Shown here: in pieces, positions 1 to 8,086 of the stretch
How positions within the stretch are numbered: the stretch's first letter is position 1
Layout: each line of letters opens with the position of its first letter
NCBI RefSeq assembly: GCF_027947595.1
Contig: NZ_CP116257.1
Span: 6,074,001 to 6,138,000, forward strand
DNA: 64,000 nt
Direction: 5' to 3'
DNA from: Streptomyces lienomycini
GTDB taxonomy: Bacteria > Actinomycetota > Actinomycetes > Streptomycetales > Streptomycetaceae
Position numbers and translations under genes: made by a program
The notes under the pieces: generated by a model
Told to the model about the DNA's origin: nothing
Databases searched by the model: none
What the model saw: only the letters and a program-made list of their open reading frames with translations

Positions 1-414
1 GAGCCGCTCGCGGCCGACGCGGAAATGCCGTCCGCGGTCGAGGACTTCAACTATCCGGGTGCGGACAGGATCCTGGCGGACGAGGGAATCCGACTGAAGC
101 GCGGAGACGGCCACATTCAGTTGGCCGAGTGCGGTCAGACCGCCGACCAGATCACGGTCTACACCGTCGCGGACACATCCGCCGGCCGGAAGGGAACGTA
201 CTGCTTCCAGGCCACGGCGAAGTCCGGCTACCTCACGCTGGAGCTGCCTCGCGTCTTCGCTCTCGAGACCAGCACGAACCCCATCAGTGCGGACCTGACC
301 GCCGAGGGACAGACCCAGACCGTCAACATGACCGAAGACGACTTCAAGAGTGTGGGTGAGGGAACCGTCGGCGGCGCCCAGTCGGTTCTGGTCGAGATCC
401 GCGTCACCGGCTGA
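1..414 (+). CDS. Small secreted protein, 5' truncated by window edge
   Basis: The reading frame is open from base 1, so the start and any signal peptide lie outside the window. The visible 137 residues end in the motif VEIRVTG. They align closely with the complete protein at 7498-8031: both have AVEDF, GADRIL/NADRIL, KRGDGHI/HKGDGHI, AEC, GTYCFQ and GEGT blocks in the same order. Two cysteines (AEC and YCF) are shared and could form a disulfide. The gene lies just upstream of the trypsin-fold gene at 453, and the same pairing occurs at 7498/8087, so the two products probably act together outside the cell. I know no function for this family. It is real coding sequence by conservation with its paralogue; any role as partner or chaperone is inference. 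Confidence 0.8.
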   Translation, partial: EPLAADAEMPSAVEDFNYPGADRILADEGIRLKRGDGHIQLAECGQTADQITVYTVADTSAGRKGTYCFQATAKSGYLTLELPRVFALETSTNPISADLTAEGQTQTVNMTEDDFKSVGEGTVGGAQSVLVEIRVTG

Positions 415-452
415 TGCCCCTGACCTCTTCGTACAGGAGTGAGCACCACGTC

Positions 453-2024
453 ATGTCCCCACCCCGCGTACGCGCCGCCTTGGCCGCGGGCCTGATGGCC
501 ACCGCCGTCGCCGCCGGTTGTCTCACCGCAGGCACCGCCCAGGCCACCACCGGCCCGGCCGTCACCGACGGCACCTACGACTTCACCGCCCGCCTGACGA
601 CAGGTGACGACCAGCGGGCCTGTTCCGGCGTGCTCGTCGACGCCCGATGGGTGGCCACCGCCGCCAGCTGCTTCGCCGACGACCTCGGTGCCGGGCCGGT
701 CGCCGCGGGCAAGCCCAAGTGGAAGACCACGGCCGTCCTCGGCGCCTCCCCGGACGCCGGCAACACCTTCGACGTCGTCGAGATAGCCCCTCGCACCGAC
801 CGCGACGTGGTTCTGGCCCGCCTCGACCGCCCGGCCGACGCGGTCACCGTCCCGTTCGCCACCACCGCGCCCACCGCGGGCGAGGAGCTGACGGCCGTCG
901 GGTTCGGCCGGACCAAGGACGCGTGGGTGCCCGACACCCGGCACACGGCCGCCTTCACCGTCCAGTCCGTCTCCGGCACCACGCTCGCCCTCGACGGCAA
1001 GACCGACGACGACGCCATCTGCGCCGGCGACGCCGGCGGCCCCCTGCTGCGACAGAAGGACGGCAAGTTCGAACTCGTCGCCCTCGCCAGCCAGTCCTGG
1101 CAGGGCGGCTGCTGGGGCTCCGACCCGGCCGAGACCCGCAACGACGCCGTGTCACCGCGCCTCGACGACGCCGCGCTCCGGACCTGGGTGCGGGAGACGC
1201 GGGAGCAGCTGCGCGAGGTCGTGTACGCGGCCGACGTGAGCGGGGACGGGCGGAGTGACCTCGTCGTTCTGAGCAAGGACGGGGAGATCACCGTGCGTAC
1301 GGCGAGGGCGACGGTCGCGACGAGGCCGGGAGACCCTCTGTATCACTTCAACCCGCCCGTGCACCGGAGCGCGGGCTGGAGCAACTTCCTCGGTCAGGAG
1401 GGCAAGGGCCGCCTCTACTTCGCCGACGTCAACGGCGACAACAAAGCCGACCTCATCGTCCACGAAACCAACGGCGACATCGCCGTCCGCACCAACAAGG
1501 GCACCTACTTCGACAGCGGCACCCACTGGAGCGCCGGCTGGAGCAACTTCCTCGGCCACGAGGGCAAGGGCCGCCTCTACTTCGCCGACATCAACGGCGA
1601 CAACAAAGCCGACCTCATCGTCCACGAAACCAACGGCGACATCGCCGTCCGCACCAACAAGGGCACCTACTTCGACAGCGGCACCCACTGGAGCGCCGGC
1701 TGGAGCAACTTCCTCGGCCACGAGGGCAAGGGCCGCCTCTACTTCGCCGACATCAACGGCGACAACAAAGCCGACCTCATCGTCCACGAAACCAACGGCG
1801 ACATCGCCGTCCGCACCAACAAGGGCACCTACTTCGACAGCGGCACCCACTGGAGCGCCGGCTGGAGCAACTTCCTCGGCCATCCGAAGGGCGGCCTCCA
1901 CTTCGCCGACGTGAATGCCGACGGCAAGGCGGACCTGTTGGTGCGGACCGCGGACGGCAGGATCGAGGTCCGCAGGAACACCGGCACGTACTTCCAGCTC
2001 CTGGACGGGGACGACTGGGTCTAG
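453..2024 (+). CDS. Secreted trypsin-fold pseudoprotease with FG-GAP/VCBS repeats
   Basis: The 523-residue product has a Sec signal peptide (MATAVAAGCLTAGTAQA, ending near residue 31), a trypsin-like S1 domain (about 35-245) and FG-GAP/VCBS repeats (about 270-520). The expected S1 motif TAAHC reads TAASC (Ser72 for His) and GDSGGP reads GDAGGP (Ala194 for Ser). Only the Asp of RDVVLARL (Asp118) remains, so proteolysis is unlikely. The repeats carry DxNGDxKADL calcium-binding loops. I chose ATG 453 because AGGAG lies upstream at 435-439 and the signal peptide follows at once. An ATG at 414 overlapping the previous stop is an alternative. It is probably a secreted binding protein paired with the small protein before it. 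Confidence 0.85.
   Translation: MSPPRVRAALAAGLMATAVAAGCLTAGTAQATTGPAVTDGTYDFTARLTTGDDQRACSGVLVDARWVATAASCFADDLGAGPVAAGKPKWKTTAVLGASPDAGNTFDVVEIAPRTDRDVVLARLDRPADAVTVPFATTAPTAGEELTAVGFGRTKDAWVPDTRHTAAFTVQSVSGTTLALDGKTDDDAICAGDAGGPLLRQKDGKFELVALASQSWQGGCWGSDPAETRNDAVSPRLDDAALRTWVRETREQLREVVYAADVSGDGRSDLVVLSKDGEITVRTARATVATRPGDPLYHFNPPVHRSAGWSNFLGQEGKGRLYFADVNGDNKADLIVHETNGDIAVRTNKGTYFDSGTHWSAGWSNFLGHEGKGRLYFADINGDNKADLIVHETNGDIAVRTNKGTYFDSGTHWSAGWSNFLGHEGKGRLYFADINGDNKADLIVHETNGDIAVRTNKGTYFDSGTHWSAGWSNFLGHPKGGLHFADVNADGKADLLVRTADGRIEVRRNTGTYFQLLDGDDWV
1368..2021 (+). repeat. Tandem 162-bp repeat inside the VCBS region
   Basis: The 162-bp unit (54 codons, starting SAGWSNFLG and ending DSGTHW) begins at 1368, 1530 and 1692, with a fourth divergent copy from 1854. 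Units two and three read as identical at DNA level. The first differs at a few positions (QEG for HEG, DVNGD for DINGD). The near-identity at synonymous positions points to recent expansion or homogenisation, not ancient repeats held by selection on protein alone. Confidence 0.9.
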
Positions 2025-2135
2025 GGGGTCCCTCCCGCTTGACCCGGCGTCCCGTGCGACCGGTCGCTCCCGTGCCCGGAGGTGACCGGTCCGCCCGGAC
2101 CAAGCCGGTTCCGACCGGGGCGGCCCCCGGGGACG

Positions 2136-2171
2136 GAGCAGGGCCACCGGCCGAAGCCGGTGGCCCTGCTC
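2136..2171. terminator. Bidirectional hairpin terminator
   Basis: A 16-bp perfect stem (2136-2151 with 2156-2171) closes on a CGAA tetraloop. It sits between the convergent gene ends at 2024 and 2203. There is no T-tract, as is usual in Streptomyces. Confidence 0.85.
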
Positions 2172-2202
2172 GCCGTTCAACGCGTCGGAGAGGCCCCGCG
2201 GA

Positions 2203-2832
2203 TCAGCGCCAGGCGTCGGGAACGCGCGCCAGTTGGACCAGCACGTCCCACTCCACCGGCCGGGCGTCCGGGTCCGCCCACGGCGCCCCGAGGGCCACCC
2301 AGTACCCGCGACGGGCCCTGATGCCCCGCAGCGCGTCCCAGTCCCCCGGTGTGCCGAGATCGTCGATCCCGGACTCGGCCCCACACGACGGACAGGCCGT
2401 CTCCGTGGGGGCCCCGTCACGCCAGAAGACTTCCCCCGAGAACCCGCAGATCCGGCACACGGTCTCGGTGCCGAGCGAGCCGCAGGAGACCCGATCCGCC
2501 ATCCGGCGGGCGCGATCGACCGGAGGGGGAGCGGGGGTACGCCACTGCGGTGGGATGTTCTCGAGTTGCCGGAGAACGTCCCAGTGCCTCGGCTTACGGC
2601 GGGGCCGCTCCCATCGGGCGCCGGACCCGAGCCACCAGCCCCGGAACGCGTGCAGCCCTTCCACTCCGCTCCACGCGCCGGGGGTCGCGCCCATGTCGCC
2701 GATGCCCGACTCGTTGCCGCAGCAGTCACAGACCGTGTTGGTCGGCCAGCCGGCCTCCCAGAACCTGTCCTCGTCGTATCCGCACATGCGGCAGAAGTCC
2801 TCAGCCGCGGGGACCGCTTCCTCCTCCGGCAT
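2203..2832 (-). CDS. Putative immunity protein, duplicated cysteine-rich domain
   Basis: The 209-residue product consists of two related halves. Each has a CxxCG knuckle, an FW pair, then a second CxxCG followed by ESGI, and a tail with a Trp-rich stretch and a WDVL-QL-PxxWR ending (first half about 10-100, second about 120-209). Eight cysteines in four CxxC pairs suggest two zinc-ribbon-like sites. Its ATG (2832-2830) directly follows the TAG of the large toxin gene, with no bases between, so translation is probably coupled. A small gene directly behind a polymorphic toxin normally encodes its cognate immunity protein, and I infer that role. The halves resemble CPCC-type cysteine-rich proteins. 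No signal peptide is present, fitting cytosolic protection. Confidence 0.7.
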   Translation of the reverse strand: MPEEEAVPAAEDFCRMCGYDEDRFWEAGWPTNTVCDCCGNESGIGDMGATPGAWSGVEGLHAFRGWWLGSGARWERPRRKPRHWDVLRQLENIPPQWRTPAPPPVDRARRMADRVSCGSLGTETVCRICGFSGEVFWRDGAPTETACPSCGAESGIDDLGTPGDWDALRGIRARRGYWVALGAPWADPDARPVEWDVLVQLARVPDAWR

Positions 2833-5800
2833 CTACCGCTCCGTTCCTTGCGCCTTCAGGTAGTCCTCCAGCGTCGGATAAGCATTCGGATCGTATCCGT
2901 AGGGGTTGGTGGCGCTCTTGGGCGCGGGGCGGTTCATGCTCATGGGCAGGTCGTCCTTGGTGAAGGCGGTGAGCGTGTTGCTGTTCTTCTCGTAGACGAT
3001 GTAGTTGCCGTTGCCGCGATCCCAGACGCGGTACCCCTGAGGCGGCTGCGGCAGCTTGGCCGCGTTGCGGTACCCGTGCGCCATCTCCACGTACTCCCTC
3101 GCGCTCCCCAGCTCCGGGAACTCCCCCCTGTGCTTCTTCCAGTGGATGAACGCGTTCTGTGCGTTGGTGTAGCCCTTCGAAGGCTTGCCGGTGGCCCAGA
3201 TGTGCGGAACCTTGCCGTTGGCCCGCATGGACTTGGCGAAGGCCTCGACGGCCGAGAAGCCCTTCTTGCCCCACTTCGTACCCGTGGCGCCCCAGCCGAC
3301 GATCGGGATGGCGGCGGCGCAGGAGAGGCTGGAGTTGAGGGCGTCGCCCTCCGCTCCGTACCAGCCGCAGTTGAGCAGGTCGAAGCCCTCGCCGAAGCCG
3401 GGGACCATGCCTGCCGCGTCCAGGAGGGTGTGGCCGATGGTGGCCATGTCCCACCAGTCGGCTTCCTCCTCGGCCGCCATGTCGGCGAAGGCGTCCTCCA
3501 GGCTCTCGAGCCCCTTGATGTCCTCGCGGTCCTGCTCCTCCAGCTTCTTGCGCTCCTGCTCGGCCTCCTCCCACGCCTTGGTGGCCCAGGCGAACAGCGC
3601 CTCGCTCATGGCCTCGGCGGCGGCGTCGGCGTCCTTGCCGGCGGCCTCCGCGGACGCGCGGGCCTCTCCCGCCGCCACCCAGGCGACGGCGGCCGAACCG
3701 GCGGCGGCGTCGGCCGAGACCTGCGCGCGGGCGGCGGAGTTGTCCGCGTCACGAGCGGCCCGGTGGGCGTCGGCCTCCGCGGCACGCGCGACCCTCGCCG
3801 ACTCGGCGGCGTCGGCGGCCGACCGCGCCGCGGCGTCGGCGGACGCGTCCGCGTCCTTGGCGTAGTCGGCGGCGTCCTGGGCCGAGTCCTGGGCCTGCTG
3901 CGCGTACTTCTTGGCGTCCTCGGCGGCGTTGTTGGCCGTCGCTGCGGCCCGGTGCGCTTCGGCGGCGTGCTTCTGGGCCGTCGCGGCGACCGCCGACGCG
4001 TCGGCGATCAGACCCTGCACCCGGGCCACATGGGTCGCCGTCAGCAGGTCCTTGCGCTTGGTCTCGTACTGCCCGGTCTCGATGAAGGCGTGCAGGACCT
4101 GCGGCGGACCCGCCAGCGCGATGCGGGCCCCGGCGGCGACCTCCGCCGTGCCCGACCCGGCGAGCTGGACGGCGACGACCCGCTCGTCCTGGGTGCGCTG
4201 CGCGTAGTACTCGCTGGTGATGAACTCACGCAGCGCGGCCGGGGAGCCGTCCGCGAGGGCGGCCTTGCCCGCCTTCACCACTCCGGCCCCGGCACCGTTC
4301 ATCAGCTGGGTGACGGTGACCCGGTAGTCGTTGGCCGCGGCCTTGTGCTGGCCGGTGGCCAGGAAGGCGGCTACCGTCGCCGCGTCCCCGGCGAGTGCCG
4401 TCTCCGCCGCCGCGCGAACGGCCTCGGACTCGGAGTGGGTGGCGAGCCGGTTGACGCGTGCCCGGTCGTCCAGCTCCTGAGCCTGGTCCCGACCGTCACG
4501 CACGTACGCGACGACGTCCTCGGCCGAACCGGCCAGGGCGACCTCGGCGGCGGCGACGCTCCACGGACCGCGCGTCTTCACCGTGTTCAGCGCGACCTTG
4601 CGCGCCTGAGGGGCGACCGCGGCGACGTCGACGTCCGGTTGACCGACCTCGGCGGCAAGACGGTCCGCCTCCTCCTCCAGCGCCTTGGACGCCTGGGCCT
4701 GCTCGGCCAGCTTCGTGGCGCGCTCGTCGTCGAGTTCCTTCAGCGAGCGTGCCTGCTCGATCGCTCCTGCCGTCCGGGCGGCCAGTTCCTCCTTCTCGAT
4801 CTCGCGCGCGAGGGTGAAGGTGGTCTGCGCCTTGGTGACCGCCGCGGTCGCCTCGTTGGCGGCGTCCTGGGCGGCGTTGGCGTGCTTCGTGGACTCGGCC
4901 GCCGCGGTCGCGGCGTCACCCGCGTGGTCGGCCGCGTCCTCAGCCGCCTTGGCGGCGTTCTCGGCGTGCTTCGCGGCCGAGTTGGCCGCGTCCCGGGCCT
5001 CGTAGGCGGCCTTGGCCGCCTTGCCCGCCAATGCCTCCGCCCGGTTCGCGGCGGCCGTGGCCTGGGCGGCGTGCCGGTGGGCCTCGGCCGCGGCTGCCCT
5101 GGCGCGTGCCGCCTGGGCGCTGGACACGCCGGCCTGGCCGCTCGCCGCCGACGCAGCACTGGCCGCGGCGTCCGCGTTGAGACCCGCGGAAGCCGCCGCC
5201 TTGGCGGCGTTGGCCGCCTCGGAGGCGGCCGTGCCGGCGTGGTCGGCGGCGGTCGCGGCCGTCTTCGCGCCCTTGGCTGCGTCCCGCGCGTCCTCGGCCG
5301 CCGCACGGGCGGCGGCCGCCTTCCCGGCGTCGGTCGCCGCGTCGGCCGCGGCCTTGCGGGCGTTGGACGCGGCCTGGGCCGCCGCGGCGGCGGCGGACGC
5401 GGCCTGGGCCGCGGCGTTGGCGGCCACACGCGCCGACGTGGTGGCGGCGTTCGCCGCGTCGATGGCCTGCTGAGCGGCCCGTGCCGCGCCGCGCGCCGCG
5501 TCGGCGGCCCTGCCCGCCGCGCTCGACGCCTTCTGCGCGTCGTTCTTGGCCGCCTCGGTCTCCTTGGCCGCCTTCTGCGCCGACTCCTTGGCGAGCCGGG
5601 TGGCCTCGACCGCGCGGGCCGACGCCTCCTTCGACTTCTCCGTCTCCGCCTTGGCCTGCCGTCCGGCCTCGGTGGCCCACTCGGCGAGCTGGGCGACGGT
5701 CGCCTGCTCCTGGTCGCGGGCCCGCGCGATGTACTGGCCGACCTCCAGGAACTCCCGGATGTCGTTGATGTCGCCGTTCATCGCCAGCCGGGCGGCCTCA

Positions 5801-6492
5801 CGGGTCGCCTCGCCGCCGGTGCTCATGATCTGGACGACCTGCACCCGGGCATCGTTGTCGGCGGCGGTGTACTGGCCGTCGTTGAGGAACTTCCGTACGT
5901 CCTCGATGGTGCCGTTGAGCGCCTTCTGACCGGCGGCCTTGACTCCCGGTCCGGACGCCGCCGAAATGATCTGCACGACCTGGACCCGCTGGTCCTGCTG
6001 GAGCGGAGCCTCCCAGCCGTCCTTGAGGAAGGCGTCCAGGTCCTCCGGGGTCCCGGCGAGTGCCTGCTGGGCGGCCGCACGTACCTCCCGCCCGCCCAGG
6101 GAGAGGATCTGTACGGCCTCCACCCGGTCGTCGCTGAGCTGTGCGACGGCGTTCTCACTGTCGAGGAACTTCCGCACGTCGTCGTCGGATCCGAGCAGCG
6201 CGACCTCGGCCGCGGCCTTCGCCGCCGGCCCTCCCGACTGCCACAGCTCCAGCACCCGACCCCGGTCGGTGGCCGGAATGTAGTCGGTCACCTCCTCGTC
6301 GTCCCCCAACTCGTCGAGGGCGGAGGCCGGCGCGGTGCTCAACGCGCCCAGCAGCAGGGCGGCGAGGAGGGTGAGGCACAGGGAGCGCAGCGCGGCGAGC
6401 CGCCATCGCGACCCGCGGATCGCGCCACCCGTGCGTACATGTCCATGGGTTCTGCGTCTTGTACTGACTATTCGACTCAAGAGTCCATTCAT
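2833..6492 (-). CDS. ALF-repeat polymorphic toxin with C-terminal nuclease-like domain
   Basis: This is a 1219-residue secreted protein. In order: a long basic signal peptide with hydrophobic core and APASA cleavage site (to about 58); four ALF repeats (about 80-255; for example EVALLGSDDDVRKFL); a very long Ala-rich coiled coil; four more ALF repeats (about 635-820); a second Ala-rich coiled coil; a pretoxin-like segment (PGFGEGFDLLNCGWYG, then IPIVGWGATGTKWGKK); and a C-terminal domain of about 130 residues. That last domain has HWKKHRGEF, SAREYVEMAHGY and a Gly-Asn-Tyr/VYEKN/AFTKD strand region, resembling RNase toxins of the Barnase-EndoU-colicin-RelE (BECR) fold. Catalytic activity is inferred. 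The ATG at 6492 has AGGA immediately adjacent, so the exact start is uncertain; TTG at 6480 is possible. Confidence 0.75.
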   Translation of the reverse strand: MNGLLSRIVSTRRRTHGHVRTGGAIRGSRWRLAALRSLCLTLLAALLLGALSTAPASALDELGDDEEVTDYIPATDRGRVLELWQSGGPAAKAAAEVALLGSDDDVRKFLDSENAVAQLSDDRVEAVQILSLGGREVRAAAQQALAGTPEDLDAFLKDGWEAPLQQDQRVQVVQIISAASGPGVKAAGQKALNGTIEDVRKFLNDGQYTAADNDARVQVVQIMSTGGEATREAARLAMNGDINDIREFLEVGQYIARARDQEQATVAQLAEWATEAGRQAKAETEKSKEASARAVEATRLAKESAQKAAKETEAAKNDAQKASSAAGRAADAARGAARAAQQAIDAANAATTSARVAANAAAQAASAAAAAAQAASNARKAAADAATDAGKAAAARAAAEDARDAAKGAKTAATAADHAGTAASEAANAAKAAASAGLNADAAASAASAASGQAGVSSAQAARARAAAAEAHRHAAQATAAANRAEALAGKAAKAAYEARDAANSAAKHAENAAKAAEDAADHAGDAATAAAESTKHANAAQDAANEATAAVTKAQTTFTLAREIEKEELAARTAGAIEQARSLKELDDERATKLAEQAQASKALEEEADRLAAEVGQPDVDVAAVAPQARKVALNTVKTRGPWSVAAAEVALAGSAEDVVAYVRDGRDQAQELDDRARVNRLATHSESEAVRAAAETALAGDAATVAAFLATGQHKAAANDYRVTVTQLMNGAGAGVVKAGKAALADGSPAALREFITSEYYAQRTQDERVVAVQLAGSGTAEVAAGARIALAGPPQVLHAFIETGQYETKRKDLLTATHVARVQGLIADASAVAATAQKHAAEAHRAAATANNAAEDAKKYAQQAQDSAQDAADYAKDADASADAAARSAADAAESARVARAAEADAHRAARDADNSAARAQVSADAAAGSAAVAWVAAGEARASAEAAGKDADAAAEAMSEALFAWATKAWEEAEQERKKLEEQDREDIKGLESLEDAFADMAAEEEADWWDMATIGHTLLDAAGMVPGFGEGFDLLNCGWYGAEGDALNSSLSCAAAIPIVGWGATGTKWGKKGFSAVEAFAKSMRANGKVPHIWATGKPSKGYTNAQNAFIHWKKHRGEFPELGSAREYVEMAHGYRNAAKLPQPPQGYRVWDRGNGNYIVYEKNSNTLTAFTKDDLPMSMNRPAPKSATNPYGYDPNAYPTLEDYLKAQGTER

Positions 6493-6561
6493 TCCTGACT
6501 GACCGACAGAACACGTGTCGGCTACCGAACTTCGGCGGAGCGAGCCTACTTGTGCGTTACA

Positions 6562-6597
6562 GGTGACAACCTTGTGGGCGACTTGTGATCACGTGAT
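6562..6597. promoter_or_regulatory. Shared upstream element, copy A
   Basis: The block matches 7291-7323 in nearly every base: GGTGAC, then CTTGTGGGCGACTTGTGA, then a CGTGAT end. Here the right part is a perfect ATCACGTGAT palindrome. It lies between the divergent toxin gene (start 6492) and the gene at 6676, so it could be a promoter or operator for either. The binding factor is unknown. Confidence 0.55.
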
Positions 6598-6675
6598 GGC
6601 TCAGCACCTCGGGGACGGCGCTCGGGGTGCGTCCATGGCCCTCCCGGACTCCGCGCCACCGACAAGGACCCCGCC

Positions 6676-7224
6676 ATGCTCTCCCCCGACCGCATCCGTG
6701 ACCTCCTGCGCGAGCTGGACGACCCCGCGCACCTGGAACTCCCCGAGCACTACGACATCCCGGCCGCCCGTCAGCGCTTCGCGCGGCTCGCCGAGGCGCT
6801 GGGGCGGCGTTTCGGGCCGTCGGTGACGGTGGGCGGGGCGCAGGACGCCAGCTTCTACGGCTACGTCTCGGTTCCCGCCCCGGCCTCGGGGACGGACCGG
6901 ACCCTGTGGGTGCTGATCAGCAACTTCGGCCCCTTCGTCACCACCCGCACGGGCCGGGACTGGGGGGTGGCCGACTGCGAGGAGGGCCTCGACGACGCGT
7001 TCGTCGCCTGGCTCGACGAGCTGTGTACGGAGTTGTCCTGCGTGTACGTGCCCGTCACGTTGCTGCTGGAGCCGTACGACGGGCCGAGCCAGCTGGAGGA
7101 CGAGGAGATTCCCGAGGAGATCCTTGCCGCGCTCGCGGCCGAGTCCGGCGACCAGGACGACGACGCGGACGAGGACGAGGAGTTGCCCCTGGCCTGGTGG
7201 GACCGGTACTTCCAGTTCATGTGA
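6676..7224 (+). CDS. Conserved-looking protein of unknown function, acidic tail
   Basis: The product is 182 residues with no signal peptide, membrane segment or domain I recognise. It has a helical start (LLRELDDP), a middle that looks like beta strands (FYGYVSVP, LWVLISNFGPFVTT), then a Cys-containing helix (ADCEEGLDDAFVAWLDELCTELS). A strongly acidic tail (GDQDDDADEDEE) precedes the aromatic end WWDRYFQFM. AAGGA lies 9 bases or so before the ATG. It is divergent from the toxin gene and shares an upstream sequence element with the next gene at 7498. Its place between toxin and secreted cassette allows a second immunity or accessory role, but nothing in the sequence proves this. Confidence 0.7.
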   Translation: MLSPDRIRDLLRELDDPAHLELPEHYDIPAARQRFARLAEALGRRFGPSVTVGGAQDASFYGYVSVPAPASGTDRTLWVLISNFGPFVTTRTGRDWGVADCEEGLDDAFVAWLDELCTELSCVYVPVTLLLEPYDGPSQLEDEEIPEEILAALAAESGDQDDDADEDEELPLAWWDRYFQFM

Positions 7225-7290
7225 GTTTGACCTGACTGATCGCCAGTTCAGATGCGGACAAACGGAGTTCGGCGTCGCGGCCGCGTATGT

Positions 7291-7323
7291 GGTGACCCTG
7301 TGGACGACTTGTGACCGCGTGAT
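7291..7323. promoter_or_regulatory. Shared upstream element, copy B
   Basis: This block matches the element at 6562-6597 (GGTGAC, CTGTGGACGACTTGTGA, CGTGAT), lacking three bases of it. A preceding TTCGGCG block is also shared. It lies about 175 bases before the GTG at 7498, so it may be the promoter or operator of that secreted cassette. Confidence 0.55.
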
Positions 7324-7497
7324 AACTTGCGCTCTCGGTGCGCCAGGAGGGGCGTCACGAGGGGGCGAGGGGGTCTTGGCCGCCGGGAGGGTTTCCGGTG
7401 GCCCCGCGTGCTGACCGCGCGGACCACGTCTGCCCGAACGGTGCCGCTGCCCTTGGCGCGTCGCGCAACAGGCAACGCCCCGCCTCGGAAGGACAAC

Positions 7498-8031
7498 GTG
7501 AAGACACGCCGATTCCCCCGTTTCAGCAAGCCGCTCCTCGCCGGACTGCTCGCCGCCGGTGCCGTCACCGGCGCCTCCTCGCTCGCCTACGCGGTCAGCG
7601 CCTCCGACACCTCCACCGCCGCCACTCCCGCCCTGGCCGCGGCGGCGGCCGACGGCCCGGCCTACGCGGTCGAGGACTTCCAGCACCCCAACGCCGACCG
7701 CATCCTCGAGGAGAAGGGCATCACCCTCCACAAGGGGGACGGGCACATCTTCTTCGCCGAGTGCGACGGATCGCCGGAGCAGATCCAGGTCTGGACCCGC
7801 AAGAGCGCCGAAGGCACCTACTGCTTCCAGACCACCTCCACCACGGGCTTCCTCAGCCTCGAGGTGCCCGAGGTCTACGCCCTGCAGACCACGGACACGG
7901 CCGTGCACGCCGAACTGAGCGCGGACGGCAAGACCCAGGAGATCGAGCTGACCAAGAACGACTTCCAGGGCGTCGGCGAGGGCACCGGCGGTGCCTCCAC
8001 CGTCCTGCTGGAACTCCGCGTCACCGGCTGA
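7498..8031 (+). CDS. Small secreted protein, partner of the second pseudoprotease
   Basis: The 177-residue product has a Sec signal peptide (basic VKTRRFPRF, hydrophobic LLAGLLAAGAVTGASSL, cleavage after AYA near residue 33) and a mature domain of about 140 residues. The domain contains AVEDF, NADRIL, HKGDGHI, two cysteines (AEC, YCF) and the end LELRVTG. It is the complete paralogue of the truncated gene at 1-414. GTG 7498 is chosen because GGAAGGA precedes it by four bases and the signal peptide starts there. The trypsin-fold gene follows after 55 bases on the same strand, repeating the arrangement at the left edge. Function unknown; a secreted binding partner, inhibitor-like protein or folding aid for the neighbour are possibilities. 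Confidence 0.85.
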   Translation: MKTRRFPRFSKPLLAGLLAAGAVTGASSLAYAVSASDTSTAATPALAAAAADGPAYAVEDFQHPNADRILEEKGITLHKGDGHIFFAECDGSPEQIQVWTRKSAEGTYCFQTTSTTGFLSLEVPEVYALQTTDTAVHAELSADGKTQEIELTKNDFQGVGEGTGGASTVLLELRVTG

Positions 8032-8086
8032 CCCGACTCCCGACCGCCGTATCCCGCCGTCCCTCGAGAGGATCGAGTACCGACCC

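Noticed and set aside
1368..1890. Regular direct repeats considered as a CRISPR array
   Set aside because: Units are 162 bp, contiguous and in frame with VCBS protein motifs; there are no spacers and no cas genes.
2833..3240. Lower-looking GC at the toxin C-terminus as proof of recent transfer
   Set aside because: The impression is by eye only and was not computed; toxin tips often differ in composition.
2233..6498. 1421-codon open frame on the + strand
   Set aside because: It is the antisense shadow of the ALF-repeat toxin gene; its product is Arg/Gly/Leu-rich without motifs, as expected for reverse reading of GC-rich codons.
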